DNA from: Bacteroidales bacterium
GTDB lineage: Bacteria; Bacteroidota; Bacteroidia; Bacteroidales; Muribaculaceae
NCBI GenBank assembly: GCA_014800795.1
Contig: JAAVFL010000040.1
Coordinates: 54,167-118,166, forward strand
DNA length: 64,000 bases
Reading direction: 5' to 3'
The translations under genes were made by a program, and so were the position numbers. The notes under the pieces are model-generated. The model did not search any database. It was not told the DNA's origin and saw only the letters and a program-made list of their open reading frames with translations. The stretch's first letter is position 1, and every line of letters starts with the position of its first letter. Positions 29,274 to 38,713 of the stretch are shown one piece after another.

Positions 29274-30508
29274 ATGCATTTGTTCTTTTCGCAGTATTCG
29301 CGACGTAGCTCAACGAGTGCCTGCGATGTAAAGGCATCGGGGCTTTTAAGTCCGGCTCCGGCGAATAGTCTTACGATTGAATTGCTCTCGGAGGCGAGCT
29401 GCTGAAGAAGTTCCACGGAGTGTTGCATCCCCTCGAAATCCTGAAGTGTCATGCGGCGTGCATGCATTAGGGGAACTGCTACGTTGATCAGCAGGGTATC
29501 TATGGAGTCTTTGCTGATGGCGGCCGACCGGGCTGATGTGGAATGTGTGTCGAATGTGAAATGCGTTGCCCAGAAGCCTGTGAGTTCGACAGAGAACAGC
29601 TCGCGGAGTTGCTCAACTGATTTGCAATCGTTGAGTTTGCCTACGAGATAAAATCCGCTGTGGATAAGGGCTGCGAGCATGGCTATGCGTCGGTAGGGAA
29701 AATTCTGTGGGCGCGTGCGCGCGAGTTTCCATAGCAACCTCGGGCGGTTTAATGAGAATTTATGTGCCATGAAGGTGTATTCCTCGCGTATGCGTGTCGT
29801 GTAGGGATGTTCGTCGGTGGTCTGCGGGGGTATAAGTCCGGCCTGGCCGATCAGCAGGGCCTCGACGGTAAGTTGCTCGTCGGCATGTTTGTTGAGGAAT
29901 TGCAGTGGCATGCTTTTGGCGAGCATCTCAAAGGGATCACTGTTCAGCCCGAAACCGAGGCCGCGCGCAAGGGTGATGTATGCTGCTCCTTCCCAGTGGC
30001 CGGCGGTATCTTTCACCAGTTGGAGTATGCGTTCGCTTTTACGGTAAAGACGTTCCATGGCGAGCGCCGTCAGCCAGTCGGAGCGGTATATCGATGGTGT
30101 GGAGGCAATCGTTGAGCGGCAAGGAAGGTCGTGTGAGGCTTCGGCAAGGAGGCTGTTGCAGCGGCGGGCAGCTTCAGGAGTGCAGGTTATGGTGATCTGT
30201 GGAATCACCGAACCGTCGCGTCGCTTTATTTCCATATCATTGTGCTGAACAACGTGGAGAATGACCGAATCGTATGTCGGATCCGAATCATGTTTGTGGC
30301 GGTACCAGTCTGAGGCACGCACATGTATTTCGATATTTCCGACCCATGTCTCTCCGTCGAGCGTGATACTGGCGTTGAAAAAGTCCGGTCCGGCGTCTGT
30401 GTTCAGTCGTCCCTGATTTACAATTGTAAGCGGTCTGCCGTCGACGGTTCTCATGCCTGGGCGCACCGCCAGGCGGTGTTGCCATACGAATTGCATCAGT
30501 TTTTCCAT
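29222..30508 (-). CDS. DUF2851 family protein
   Basis: MEKLMQFVWQHRLAV...IVNQGRLNTDAGPDFFNASITLDGETWVGNIEIHVRASDWYRHKHDSDPTYDSVILHVV. Confidence 0.85.
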   Translation of the reverse strand: MEKLMQFVWQHRLAVRPGMRTVDGRPLTIVNQGRLNTDAGPDFFNASITLDGETWVGNIEIHVRASDWYRHKHDSDPTYDSVILHVVQHNDMEIKRRDGSVIPQITITCTPEAARRCNSLLAEASHDLPCRSTIASTPSIYRSDWLTALAMERLYRKSERILQLVKDTAGHWEGAAYITLARGLGFGLNSDPFEMLAKSMPLQFLNKHADEQLTVEALLIGQAGLIPPQTTDEHPYTTRIREEYTFMAHKFSLNRPRLLWKLARTRPQNFPYRRIAMLAALIHSGFYLVGKLNDCKSVEQLRELFSVELTGFWATHFTFDTHSTSARSAAISKDSIDTLLINVAVPLMHARRMTLQDFEGMQHSVELLQQLASESNSIVRLFAGAGLKSPDAFTSQALVELRREYCEKNKCIYCRFGHRMLSAEIARP

Positions 30509-30689
30509 AACGTAGGCGGCTTTTGTCGGTTTATGATTGCGTCAGCTTGCAGGTATCTGTCCTTCCGTTAACCTGCTGATCAAAAGTACATAAAAATTTT
30601 GGGAATATCGTCACTGACGATGGCTATTTTTTATGAGTGTTTCAAAAAAAAACAGGTGCTCGGGTGTGTGAAATGGGTTTGCCGGCATA

Positions 30690-30745
30690 CGACAATGGCT
30701 ATGTCGTCGGTAATCGCAGCGACATAGCCATTGTCATGTTTTATT
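30690..30745 (-). terminator. Hairpin downstream of inositol-phosphate synthase gene
   Basis: ACAATGGCTATGTCG...CGACATAGCCATTGT inverted repeat in the intergenic region. Confidence 0.65.
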
Positions 30746-30776
30746 ATTTTATTCCGGTCTGAAACCGGTCGCAGTA

Positions 30777-32111
30777 TCAGTCGATAGTTTCGTCTGCGGG
30801 GTAACCGCCCATCTCGCGGATGGCGTTTTTGAGCATAACGTACTGCTGGAAGAGGTGGTTTACAGGCACTTCGTCCTTAGTGTAGTCGTGCATCGGGCTC
30901 TTGAGGAAGAAGCTCAGGAAGCGCTGTATGCCGTAGCGTCCGCAACGTGCGGCGAGGTCGCTGAGAAGCACGAGGTCGAGGCAGAGGGGAGCTGCGAGGA
31001 TAGAGTCGCGGCAGAGGAAGTTGATCTTGATCTGCATGGGGTAGCCCATCCATCCGAAGATGTCGATGTTGTCCCAGCCTTCCTTGTTGTCGTTGCGCGG
31101 GGGATAGTAGTTGATACGTACTTTGTGGTAGTATCCGTCGTGGTCGTTTCCTTCACCGCCACAGTTCACTCCATAGAGGTCGGGCTGTTCTTCAGGAACG
31201 AGGATTGATTCGAGTGTCGAGAGCTTGGAAACCTCTTTTGTGCGGAAGTTGGCGGGTTCGTCGAGCACGAGGCCATCGCGGTTGCCGAGGATGTTTGTAG
31301 AGAACCATCCGTTCAGACCGAGGCAACGTGTGCCGATGATGGGTGCGAAGCCTGATTTGACGAGTGTCTGGCCGGTCTTGAAGTCCTTGCCGGCGATAGG
31401 CATTTTGGTTTTCTCGGCGAGTTCCCACATAGCGGGGATATCGACGGTTGTATTGGGGGCGCCCATGATGAAGGGAGCGCCTTCTGTAAGTGCTGCGTAA
31501 GCGTAGCACATAGAGGGTGCGATATGCTCTTTGTCGTCAGCTTTCATTGCAGCCTCGAGTGCTTCGAGGGTGTAATGGCATTTCTCGTCGACCGGTACAT
31601 ATACTTCTGTAGAAGCAGCCCAAAGAACTACAACGCGGTCAACTCCGTTTTCTTTCTTGAAGTTGCGGATATCTTCGCGAAGCTGTTCAACCATTTCCCA
31701 GCGTGTCTTGCCAACCATCACGTTGTCGCCGTCGAGACGTTTTGCGTAGTTGTGGTCGAAAGCAGCTTTCATGGGCTTGATTGCTTCGAGTTCCTCCTTT
31801 ACGGGAAGGATATCTTTCTCTTTGAGAACCTCGGCGTGCATTGCCGATTCAAAAGCGTTCTGAGGATAAACATCCCATGCTCCGAATACGATGTCGTTGA
31901 GGTCGGTGATGGGTACGATTTCGTTGTATCTGAGATATTTCTTGTCTGCGCCTTCACCAACACGGATTTTGTCGTACTGGGTCATGGAGCCGACGGGCTT
32001 TGCCAGGCCTTTACGGGTCATTAATACGCCGGTCATGAAAGTAGTGGTAACGGCACCGAGACCTACCACCATAACGCCGAGCTTGCCTTCGGCTTTCTTT
32101 ACATTGCTCAT
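30777..32111 (-). CDS. Myo-inositol-1-phosphate synthase (inositol-3-phosphate synthase)
   Basis: LGVMVVGLGAVTTTFMTGVLM (Rossmann), GAPNTTVDIPAMWELAEKTKMPIAGKDFKTGQTLVKSGFAPIIGTRCLGLNGWFSTNILGNRDG, KIRV/YYHKVRINYYPPRNDNKEGWDNIDIFGW. Confidence 0.93.
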   Translation of the reverse strand: MSNVKKAEGKLGVMVVGLGAVTTTFMTGVLMTRKGLAKPVGSMTQYDKIRVGEGADKKYLRYNEIVPITDLNDIVFGAWDVYPQNAFESAMHAEVLKEKDILPVKEELEAIKPMKAAFDHNYAKRLDGDNVMVGKTRWEMVEQLREDIRNFKKENGVDRVVVLWAASTEVYVPVDEKCHYTLEALEAAMKADDKEHIAPSMCYAYAALTEGAPFIMGAPNTTVDIPAMWELAEKTKMPIAGKDFKTGQTLVKSGFAPIIGTRCLGLNGWFSTNILGNRDGLVLDEPANFRTKEVSKLSTLESILVPEEQPDLYGVNCGGEGNDHDGYYHKVRINYYPPRNDNKEGWDNIDIFGWMGYPMQIKINFLCRDSILAAPLCLDLVLLSDLAARCGRYGIQRFLSFFLKSPMHDYTKDEVPVNHLFQQYVMLKNAIREMGGYPADETID

Positions 32112-32428
32112 TTTCAGTTGTTATCTTTTGTTGTTTATTGTATTTCTGATGGTTTATCAGTTTTGGGATTTTCAAATACTGCTTAGTGAAGAGTTTTGTA
32201 AAAATCCTATTGTGAAAAGATGTTTTCAGGGCTCTCCCTGAAAATTCGTGTAAAAGTACACATTACTTTGGAAATGTAAAATTTTTTTAGTGGTAAAATT
32301 TGTGTCTTTTCGTCAAATAATGCCAAAATTAGGCTTATATTTGTAATAAAAGTTAATTTTAGAATGTATTGACTACGATAACGTTAACGTACGTTAACAA
32401 GGGGTGGAGGGAATCAAAGTCTTTTTTG

Positions 32429-33370
32429 TTAATTACGTTTGCCTCCGGAAACGTAGGCGGCATACCTGTCGATGAATCGCGTGAAGGCAGGGATGCGCAT
32501 GAATACGTACTCGAACAGCAGGAATCCGGTGAGGGCGCAAAGTATGCCGAGAGAGACATCTATAATATAGTGGTGTGAGGTGTATACGGCTGTGAACCAG
32601 ATTCCGAGTGTTACGATCGCCAGAAAAAGTCTGATCCATAGGGGAGACTTGCTTCGGAGCGAGTATATGAAGGCAACAAGGGTATAGGCGGAGTGAAGCG
32701 ACGGAACGGCGGCGAAAACATTGGAGTTACGTCCGTAGAGGGCGTTGAATATTCCCAGCCCTGTCATATTGTCGAATGCCGACAGGCCGGCAGTGTCTCC
32801 CGGGGTTCCGAGTATGAAGTCAAATCCGTATTTGGCCACATACCATGGCGGAGCGGCCGGGTGTATATAATAGCCTGCGAAGCCGATCAGATTGACCAAC
32901 AGGAATACGATGGCGAAGTGGAGATATGTTTTTATCTGGCCGCCGAAGTATAGCCAGAGGCCGAAAAGTATCGGAACCGGAACCCAGCAGAGATAGAAGA
33001 AGCCCCCGAGAAAATCAAGGACGGGAGATTTGTGGATGGCGAAAAATTCGTTTGGCGTCCGCACTATTCCATCTGTGCAGGTTATGCCGAACATGTCTTT
33101 CTCTGTGTTGTATATTCCCTCGATATCTACTGGATTTACTTCGTAGTTATGGACGATGTTCATCCAGTCGTATGAAATTCCGAATATGATGAACGGGAGC
33201 AGGGCCACCATCAGGCGCCTGGTTGCGGATGTAGCGAAGAATAGGATTGCCAGCAATATGGCTATCCAAAGGTGTTCCGGACGGAAGCCGACGCACATGG
33301 CTGTGACCGCGAGCCATATGGCAAGGGCTATGATCATTGTAGCGGATTCGCGGCGTGGGGGCATCTTCAT
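32429..33370 (-). CDS. PAP2/AUR1-like membrane phosphotransferase (inositol phosphorylceramide synthase-like)
   Basis: AAVPSLHSAYTLVAF and HHYIIDVSLGI motifs of the AUR1-type PAP2 fold; multiple TM helices; inositol gene neighbourhood. Confidence 0.78.
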   Translation of the reverse strand: MKMPPRRESATMIIALAIWLAVTAMCVGFRPEHLWIAILLAILFFATSATRRLMVALLPFIIFGISYDWMNIVHNYEVNPVDIEGIYNTEKDMFGITCTDGIVRTPNEFFAIHKSPVLDFLGGFFYLCWVPVPILFGLWLYFGGQIKTYLHFAIVFLLVNLIGFAGYYIHPAAPPWYVAKYGFDFILGTPGDTAGLSAFDNMTGLGIFNALYGRNSNVFAAVPSLHSAYTLVAFIYSLRSKSPLWIRLFLAIVTLGIWFTAVYTSHHYIIDVSLGILCALTGFLLFEYVFMRIPAFTRFIDRYAAYVSGGKRN

Positions 33371-33445
33371 AAAGTCAACGGTTGAAGCAGAGTTAAAAAA
33401 TCAATCGGTTCATCCCCCACCCGATCCAGCTTGGCAATTGCTGAT

Positions 33446-34135
33446 TTATTTACCCTTCAGTCCTTTGCGGCAAACGTCGATGCGTGCGAATGCGGTTATG
33501 TTTGCAAAAACGGCAATCACTGCCATAGCCACAAGCAGTATGATGAAAGCGGTGTCGGGCGACTGCGGAGCGGCAAGTCCGGTGATTCCGCAGGCGAGGC
33601 AGCCGGCGGAGGTGACTACCACTCGCTCGGGGCGCTGCATGAATCCGACCTTGCATTCGAGGCCGACGCCTTCGGCGCGGGCGCGCACGTAGCTTACCAT
33701 TATAGAGCCTACGAGCGCCAGAAATGCGATAAGAGCTCCAATTACCCATCCGTTCATGATGAGGTAGTAGCTGAGGGCGCCGAGGGTGAAGAGTTCGCAA
33801 TAGCGGTCAAGCACCGAGTCGTAGAGCGCTCCGAAGCGGCTTACCATATTGCCGAGACGTGCTACCTGTCCGTCGAGCATGTCGAAGAGCGAGAAGACAA
33901 TGGTAACCGCTCCGGCCCATGTTATGAGGTCGAAGCGCGGGGTTCCATATTTCTGGGCTTCATATCCGGCCCACGCGATGATGACAGCGGAAGCAAGATT
34001 GCCGAGCAGCCCTACTGTGGTTACCATGTTGGGAGTTACTCCCATTCGTATGAGCAGCCGTACGAAGGGGTTGATAACGGCATATATGCCTTGCTGCAGA
34101 CCGTCGCGTTCTTTTTTATACGTATTCTTGACCAT
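33446..34135 (-). CDS. CDP-alcohol phosphatidyltransferase (phosphatidylinositol(-phosphate) synthase-like)
   Basis: DMLDGQVARLGNMVSRFGALYDSVLDR matches the CDP-OH-P transferase motif. Start uncertain (alternative Met at 34192 overlaps GtrA by 29 bp). Confidence 0.85.
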   Translation of the reverse strand: MVKNTYKKERDGLQQGIYAVINPFVRLLIRMGVTPNMVTTVGLLGNLASAVIIAWAGYEAQKYGTPRFDLITWAGAVTIVFSLFDMLDGQVARLGNMVSRFGALYDSVLDRYCELFTLGALSYYLIMNGWVIGALIAFLALVGSIMVSYVRARAEGVGLECKVGFMQRPERVVVTSAGCLACGITGLAAPQSPDTAFIILLVAMAVIAVFANITAFARIDVCRKGLKGK

Positions 34136-34163
34136 CTTTTTTTCAGTCTGATGTGTGGATGTC

Positions 34164-34796
34164 TTATTCGGCAGAATCGTTTCCGCTGCCATCGTTATTG
34201 CGCCGGAATGTAATCCGGTTGACAAAGCGTATGGCGTATGGATCGAATCGTGTGGGTATGTATACGAAGTTTTTTTGCAAAAGAAAGTTCCATGCGAGCG
34301 AGACAACTAAGGAGATAAACAGTCGTGAGAATGCGAATATGCCATCGGGTCGCACTCCGATCTCGCCGAGCCATGTAATTTTCTGAAGAAGGTGGTTTAG
34401 GGTGGTGGTACCTCCTATGTTCAGAAGAAAGCTCCCCCCCCAGATGAGGAAATATTTTACGGCAACGGCTTTCACCGAGCAGTTGGCGGCGCGGAAGGTG
34501 AATTTATAGTTTATGCAGCAGTTGACGATGCCTCCCACTATCAGTCCGATTGCGGTGGCGAGGAAAGATCGCATCGGATCTTTTCCCATTGGCATGAATA
34601 CCCATGCGTAGAATACAAAACACACTCCCATGTCTATCCACGACGCGATCTGCGATGAAACCGACGAACGCAGGAAGGTGAAGATACCTTTCCCTGTCAT
34701 AAACTTATCGGCGAACCGGCGCACTGCTCCGGCCCTTGCGGGTGACGCGGTCTGCGGGTTTTCCACCGCGCTGTTATCGGGTACATTCCGGTTCAT
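34164..34796 (-). CDS. GtrA family membrane protein
   Basis: Four-TM pattern FLRSSVSSQIASWIDMGVCFVFYAW, GLIVGGIVNCCINYKFTF, SLAWNFLLQKNFVY. Confidence 0.8.
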   Translation of the reverse strand: MNRNVPDNSAVENPQTASPARAGAVRRFADKFMTGKGIFTFLRSSVSSQIASWIDMGVCFVFYAWVFMPMGKDPMRSFLATAIGLIVGGIVNCCINYKFTFRAANCSVKAVAVKYFLIWGGSFLLNIGGTTTLNHLLQKITWLGEIGVRPDGIFAFSRLFISLVVSLAWNFLLQKNFVYIPTRFDPYAIRFVNRITFRRNNDGSGNDSAE

Positions 34797-34800
34797 TGGT

Positions 34801-35661
34801 TTATGATTGTTTGGTGGTTGTGTTATGTCTCTTTATAGCTGACATTACAGCTTTGGCGATATTGGCGGCGGCTTCTGCGCGGCATGCCGAGAAGCTGGGC
34901 CAGTCGTTGAAGTCGATGATGGTGAGGGTTCCGTCGGCAGCCTGTATGCATTCACCGCCGTATACCATGATGTTGAGCTCGCGGGCTGCGGCATGGCAGA
35001 TAGTCTTGAGCTGGTTTTCCGTGGCCCGGTGCTCTTCTTTCAGCATTTTTGCATCTTCCGGATCGAAGGGGCGGAACCAATGGAAGAATGGCGTTCCCTC
35101 CACTCCATAGAATTTCACCAACTGTCCGGGCAGGTGGCGTGATATCACAGCGCGTTTGAATCCGCGCAGGAAATATTCCTGAAGCACATCCTGGGCTTCA
35201 TGTACGGAGCGTACGTAGCTTACATCCTCGGCATGTTGGGCGTGATAGTCGCCCCGCTTTATCCAGCATTGCTGCATGCCCAGACGCACGAGCCGTTGCT
35301 TTACAACCTCGTCGGTGTCGACCACGATGCTTTCGGGGTAGGGGATGTTGCTGCCGAGCAATATCCGCGCCTGACGCTCGCGGATGCAGTTCTCTATGCC
35401 GTAGCCTGAGTTGATTACGAGACGTCCCTCGTCTTCAAGCCGCTGGAGCATGTCGGTTGACCGTTTTTCACGACACATGTTGATGATGACCGGCTCTTTG
35501 GCGGCTCCGGTCGCGAATTGCTCCTCGCTGTAGATGTTGACTTCGCATCCGCGTTTGCGCAGTTGCTCGGCCACGGTATTCATTATCGTGGCGTCGTTCC
35601 CTATGTGATTGGGGGAGAATGCCCCTGCGCGCATTATGGCGGCAATCTGCGTAGTTGCCAT
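34801..35661 (-). CDS. ATP-grasp-like protein of unknown function in inositol-lipid cluster
   Basis: 286 aa; CWIKRGDYHAQHAEDVSYV, FYGVEGTPFFHWFRP, and C-terminal TLTIIDFNDWPSFSACRAEAAANIAK resembling the ATP-grasp metal-binding D/N motif. Fold assigned by eye. Confidence 0.55.
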   Translation of the reverse strand: MATTQIAAIMRAGAFSPNHIGNDATIMNTVAEQLRKRGCEVNIYSEEQFATGAAKEPVIINMCREKRSTDMLQRLEDEGRLVINSGYGIENCIRERQARILLGSNIPYPESIVVDTDEVVKQRLVRLGMQQCWIKRGDYHAQHAEDVSYVRSVHEAQDVLQEYFLRGFKRAVISRHLPGQLVKFYGVEGTPFFHWFRPFDPEDAKMLKEEHRATENQLKTICHAAARELNIMVYGGECIQAADGTLTIIDFNDWPSFSACRAEAAANIAKAVMSAIKRHNTTTKQS

Positions 35662-35871
35662 TATCGGTTAGTTATTCCTTTCCGGTGTGATTGCGCGGTA
35701 AAACCGCTTTCCGGCATGCAAAGTTAATATTTTTTGCTAAAACACGCAATACAAAGTAACTGCTGCCCCTGCACGCGTATAAAGTGTTGATATCCTGCCG
35801 CTGCCGCTGCGCAGTCAGATGTGAAGGTTGGTCTCGTGTTTCAGATTATTGGATTTGAATTGCATAATTAT

Positions 35872-35913
35872 CCCGCAGGAGAGTACGGTCCGGGGTACTC
35901 AACCTGCGGGATG
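35872..35913 (-). terminator. Hairpin downstream of crystallin-domain protein gene
   Basis: ATCCCGCAGG-AGAGTAC-ggtccgg-GGTACTC-AACCTGCGGGAT inverted repeat after the minus-strand stop. Confidence 0.6.
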
Positions 35914-35940
35914 TATGTTGGCCTGAGCGCGAGGGTTGCG

Positions 35941-37365
35941 TCAGCGTATGGCGGTTTTAACGGAATCGCCGGCTGATCTTACGATGTATATTCCGGCTGT
36001 GATGCCGTCGGTAGCCACTTCTGTCTTTCCGGTTGGAGCGGCGGGGGTTGCGGATACAAGTGTGCCGGCAGCGTTATAAAGTTCAACAAAGTCGCCTGCG
36101 GCTCCTGTTACCGCGAGTGTGCCGGGGGTGGCCTCTACTTGCATTCCGGTTGTTGCGGAGGATACGGCGGCAACGGAGTTTTCTTCGTTGGCTTCTATTC
36201 TGATGGAGCAGACTTTGTCGTTCCAGTCGCTTCCTACGAAGGTGGTTGATTCGGTCCACACGGATGGTGTGCCGCGCAGTGCGCTACCTTTGTACATGGA
36301 TACGGTGTATCCCTCCTTTACAATTTTAAGAGATGTGATGTCGCGTGCCTGAATGCCGTATAGTGCGAGATCGGCCTGTGTGAATTCTCCGGCAGGGAGG
36401 CCGACAGCGTAGCCGCCGAAGTCGATGTCCTGATAAAAAATGGCTACAGGGTCTTGTTCTTCAACGGTAGGATAGATGCGGTTGATCGCGGTAGCCCATT
36501 CGTTGAGATTGCGCGCCTCGCTGTTATAGTTCCATAGGAAACCGCCTTCGGTGCCGCAGTTGTCGCGCCAGTTGGTGAAGCTCGATTTCATGGCGCTGAT
36601 ATCGGCGCTTGCCTCGCAGTCGAAGCCGATATACATGGGTATGTCGCCGAATACTTTCCAGTCGTCGGGATTGTTCCATGCGCCTCCGCCGTAGGTCTGT
36701 AGGTAGACGATCTCGCAGATTTCCGAATCGGCGTTAAGTTTCGCCACAAGACGTTGCCAGAACGATTTGTTGGTGTATGGTGCGATGGTGGTCTTAAATC
36801 CTATTTCGGCGAGCATCAGATGAAAGGCGGCGGCAGCGTTGACATCGTAGTCCTGTTCCTGATCGTTGTTGACAGCCACGACTTGGGGAAGCGCCTCATG
36901 GAGAGCCTTGAAGTTGCGGTAGAGAATAGTCTCTTCTCCCGTTCCGTCGCGTTCCACAAGTTTCTTTATATTGCCGTATGAGCCGTTGCCCCAGCCGCCG
37001 ATGCAGAATTCCAGTCGGCTTATAGATGTTGGCGCGGTGAGCAGGTTGGTGATATCCTTGATGTAGTTGGGCTGATATTTGCCGAACACGTATTCTCCGT
37101 CCTGACACATGATACCTCCCGCTTCTGCCGCCTGCTGGTTACTCCAGTTGAAGTCGGTGGTCAGTGAGCCGTCCTCTTCCACGTTTACGTTGAACAGGAT
37201 TGCGGTGGTGTAGCCTGAGTTACGCAGGTTTGTGATAGCCTGGGAGCGGTTGCGGCGCATATGTCCGCAGGCATATATCGCCGACTGGGCGCATATGTCC
37301 GCAGCGCCGGTAAGCAGCATTATACCGGAGAGCAGCAGCCGGCCGGCGAAAGTTTTGATTTTCAT
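35941..37365 (-). CDS. Secreted protein: N-terminal glycosidase-like domain, beta/gamma-crystallin domain, T9SS-like C-terminus
   Basis: Signal MKIKTFAGRLLLSGIMLLTGAADICAQ; AIFYQDIDFGGYAVGLPAGEFTQADLALYGIQARDITSLKIVKEGYTVSMYKG...DKVCSIRIE crystallin-like; C-terminus GIYIVRSAGDSVKTAIR. Confidence 0.72.
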   Translation of the reverse strand: MKIKTFAGRLLLSGIMLLTGAADICAQSAIYACGHMRRNRSQAITNLRNSGYTTAILFNVNVEEDGSLTTDFNWSNQQAAEAGGIMCQDGEYVFGKYQPNYIKDITNLLTAPTSISRLEFCIGGWGNGSYGNIKKLVERDGTGEETILYRNFKALHEALPQVVAVNNDQEQDYDVNAAAAFHLMLAEIGFKTTIAPYTNKSFWQRLVAKLNADSEICEIVYLQTYGGGAWNNPDDWKVFGDIPMYIGFDCEASADISAMKSSFTNWRDNCGTEGGFLWNYNSEARNLNEWATAINRIYPTVEEQDPVAIFYQDIDFGGYAVGLPAGEFTQADLALYGIQARDITSLKIVKEGYTVSMYKGSALRGTPSVWTESTTFVGSDWNDKVCSIRIEANEENSVAAVSSATTGMQVEATPGTLAVTGAAGDFVELYNAAGTLVSATPAAPTGKTEVATDGITAGIYIVRSAGDSVKTAIR

Positions 37366-37562
37366 AACGGGAATTGCTATTTTGGTTATTGATAGTTTTC
37401 GGGGGTTTCGGCTGACAAAGTTATATATTTTTCCGTACCCCTGCAATATATCGCGGCTGTTTCGTCGGGGGGGGTGAGGCTGCCTGCAATGTCGGGTGAT
37501 CCGATATTATATATGATTTTACGGAGTATAACCGGTCGCATTCATCCTTCCCCTCGCGCGGC

Positions 37563-38318
37563 TCAGCGGGGGGAAAAGGCAAGGAGAGCGCGACAAAGAG
37601 GGCGCTCGGCGTGGACGAGCTCGGCGAGGGTTGTTTCGGCGGGGATCGCTTCACCGGGAGGGGTGACGGTTGACAGCCGCACTTCCACCGGTTCGTCATA
37701 ATAGGCCTCGTGGATGTAGTTGATCTCGAAGCGGGTGAGGCGGTTGCGGTCGTGAAAATCGAGCGACCAGCAGTTGAGCAGCAGTTCGATGTAGCGCGAC
37801 GAGTTGACGTGGCGGTTAACGTCGAGATCGCAGTATGTGAACCGGTAGGGGATGGTGGTGTAGCCGGTGAGAGGGCGCAGGCGCGTCAGCGGGGCAGCCT
37901 GACATGTGATGTCGCCGGGGAACAATTCGCGTATATGGTACATATGCGACAGGTCCGTTGCCTGGCGTGTCTCCGTGTCGAGTACGGCCCACACAGTGCG
38001 GGCCCAGCCTATGGTTTTGCCAGTGCCGTCGAGTATTTCATAATCGCGGTCGGAAAAGAGGCGGTTGATGCCTGTCATCCATGTGCGTATGGTATAGTTC
38101 TCGTTTACTCCGGGATAGCGGGTCATCTCAACACCGACGCGTGAAAGCACCCAGGTCTCGTGGCGTGTGACGAGATAGGCATAGCCGATGCCTACATCGT
38201 TGGCATGCAGGGTGGCGACTTCTATAAGTCGGTTTATAAGAAGGGTTATTGGCATGCGTCCCTGAGGATTACATTCAGCGGGGGTGAGGAAGTATGTGCG
38301 TTCGAATATCTTTTCCAT
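37563..38318 (-). CDS. Acyl-[acyl-carrier-protein] thioesterase
   Basis: FERTYFLTPAECNPQGRMPITLLINRLIEVATLHANDVGIGY...TWVLSRVGVEMTRYPGVNENYTIRTW...DLDVNRHVNSSRYIE; two hotdog halves. Confidence 0.88.
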   Translation of the reverse strand: MEKIFERTYFLTPAECNPQGRMPITLLINRLIEVATLHANDVGIGYAYLVTRHETWVLSRVGVEMTRYPGVNENYTIRTWMTGINRLFSDRDYEILDGTGKTIGWARTVWAVLDTETRQATDLSHMYHIRELFPGDITCQAAPLTRLRPLTGYTTIPYRFTYCDLDVNRHVNSSRYIELLLNCWSLDFHDRNRLTRFEINYIHEAYYDEPVEVRLSTVTPPGEAIPAETTLAELVHAERPLCRALLAFSPR

Positions 38319-38538
38319 ATGGCAAATTTACGGAGTTCGCTCTGTATGTGCAAAAAAAAGCAGGGGCGTTATGAACCTTGAAGTGTCTGGAGCTGATTTT
38401 CCTGATTATAGATTGTAGTCCAGACGCTTTTCCTGAACCGGATCAAATAATGCGTCGCGGTGCGTCAGAGGGTAGTGGCGGTATGGATTTCCTGCACATG
38501 CATAAAATTATAATAATTGATAATATGTGGAAAAAATA

Positions 38539-38569
38539 TTGTCAGATAGTAAAAATATGTGTAACTTTG
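38539..38569 (+). promoter_or_regulatory. Bacteroidetes-type promoter upstream of S8 protease gene
   Basis: TTG-N20-TAACTTTG, about 145 bp before the ATG at 38714. Confidence 0.6.
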
Positions 38570-38713
38570 TCGAGCTGTTGGCGTAAAATTGCTTTTATGA
38601 ATTAATTTTTCGTTGTTTTGATCGTTGTATTAAGAGGTTGTGTATCCATAATGTGGCAAAATGCATGAAAATCGGCATTTGATACAATAGTTTAAAGAAA
38701 TAAATCAATCAAG

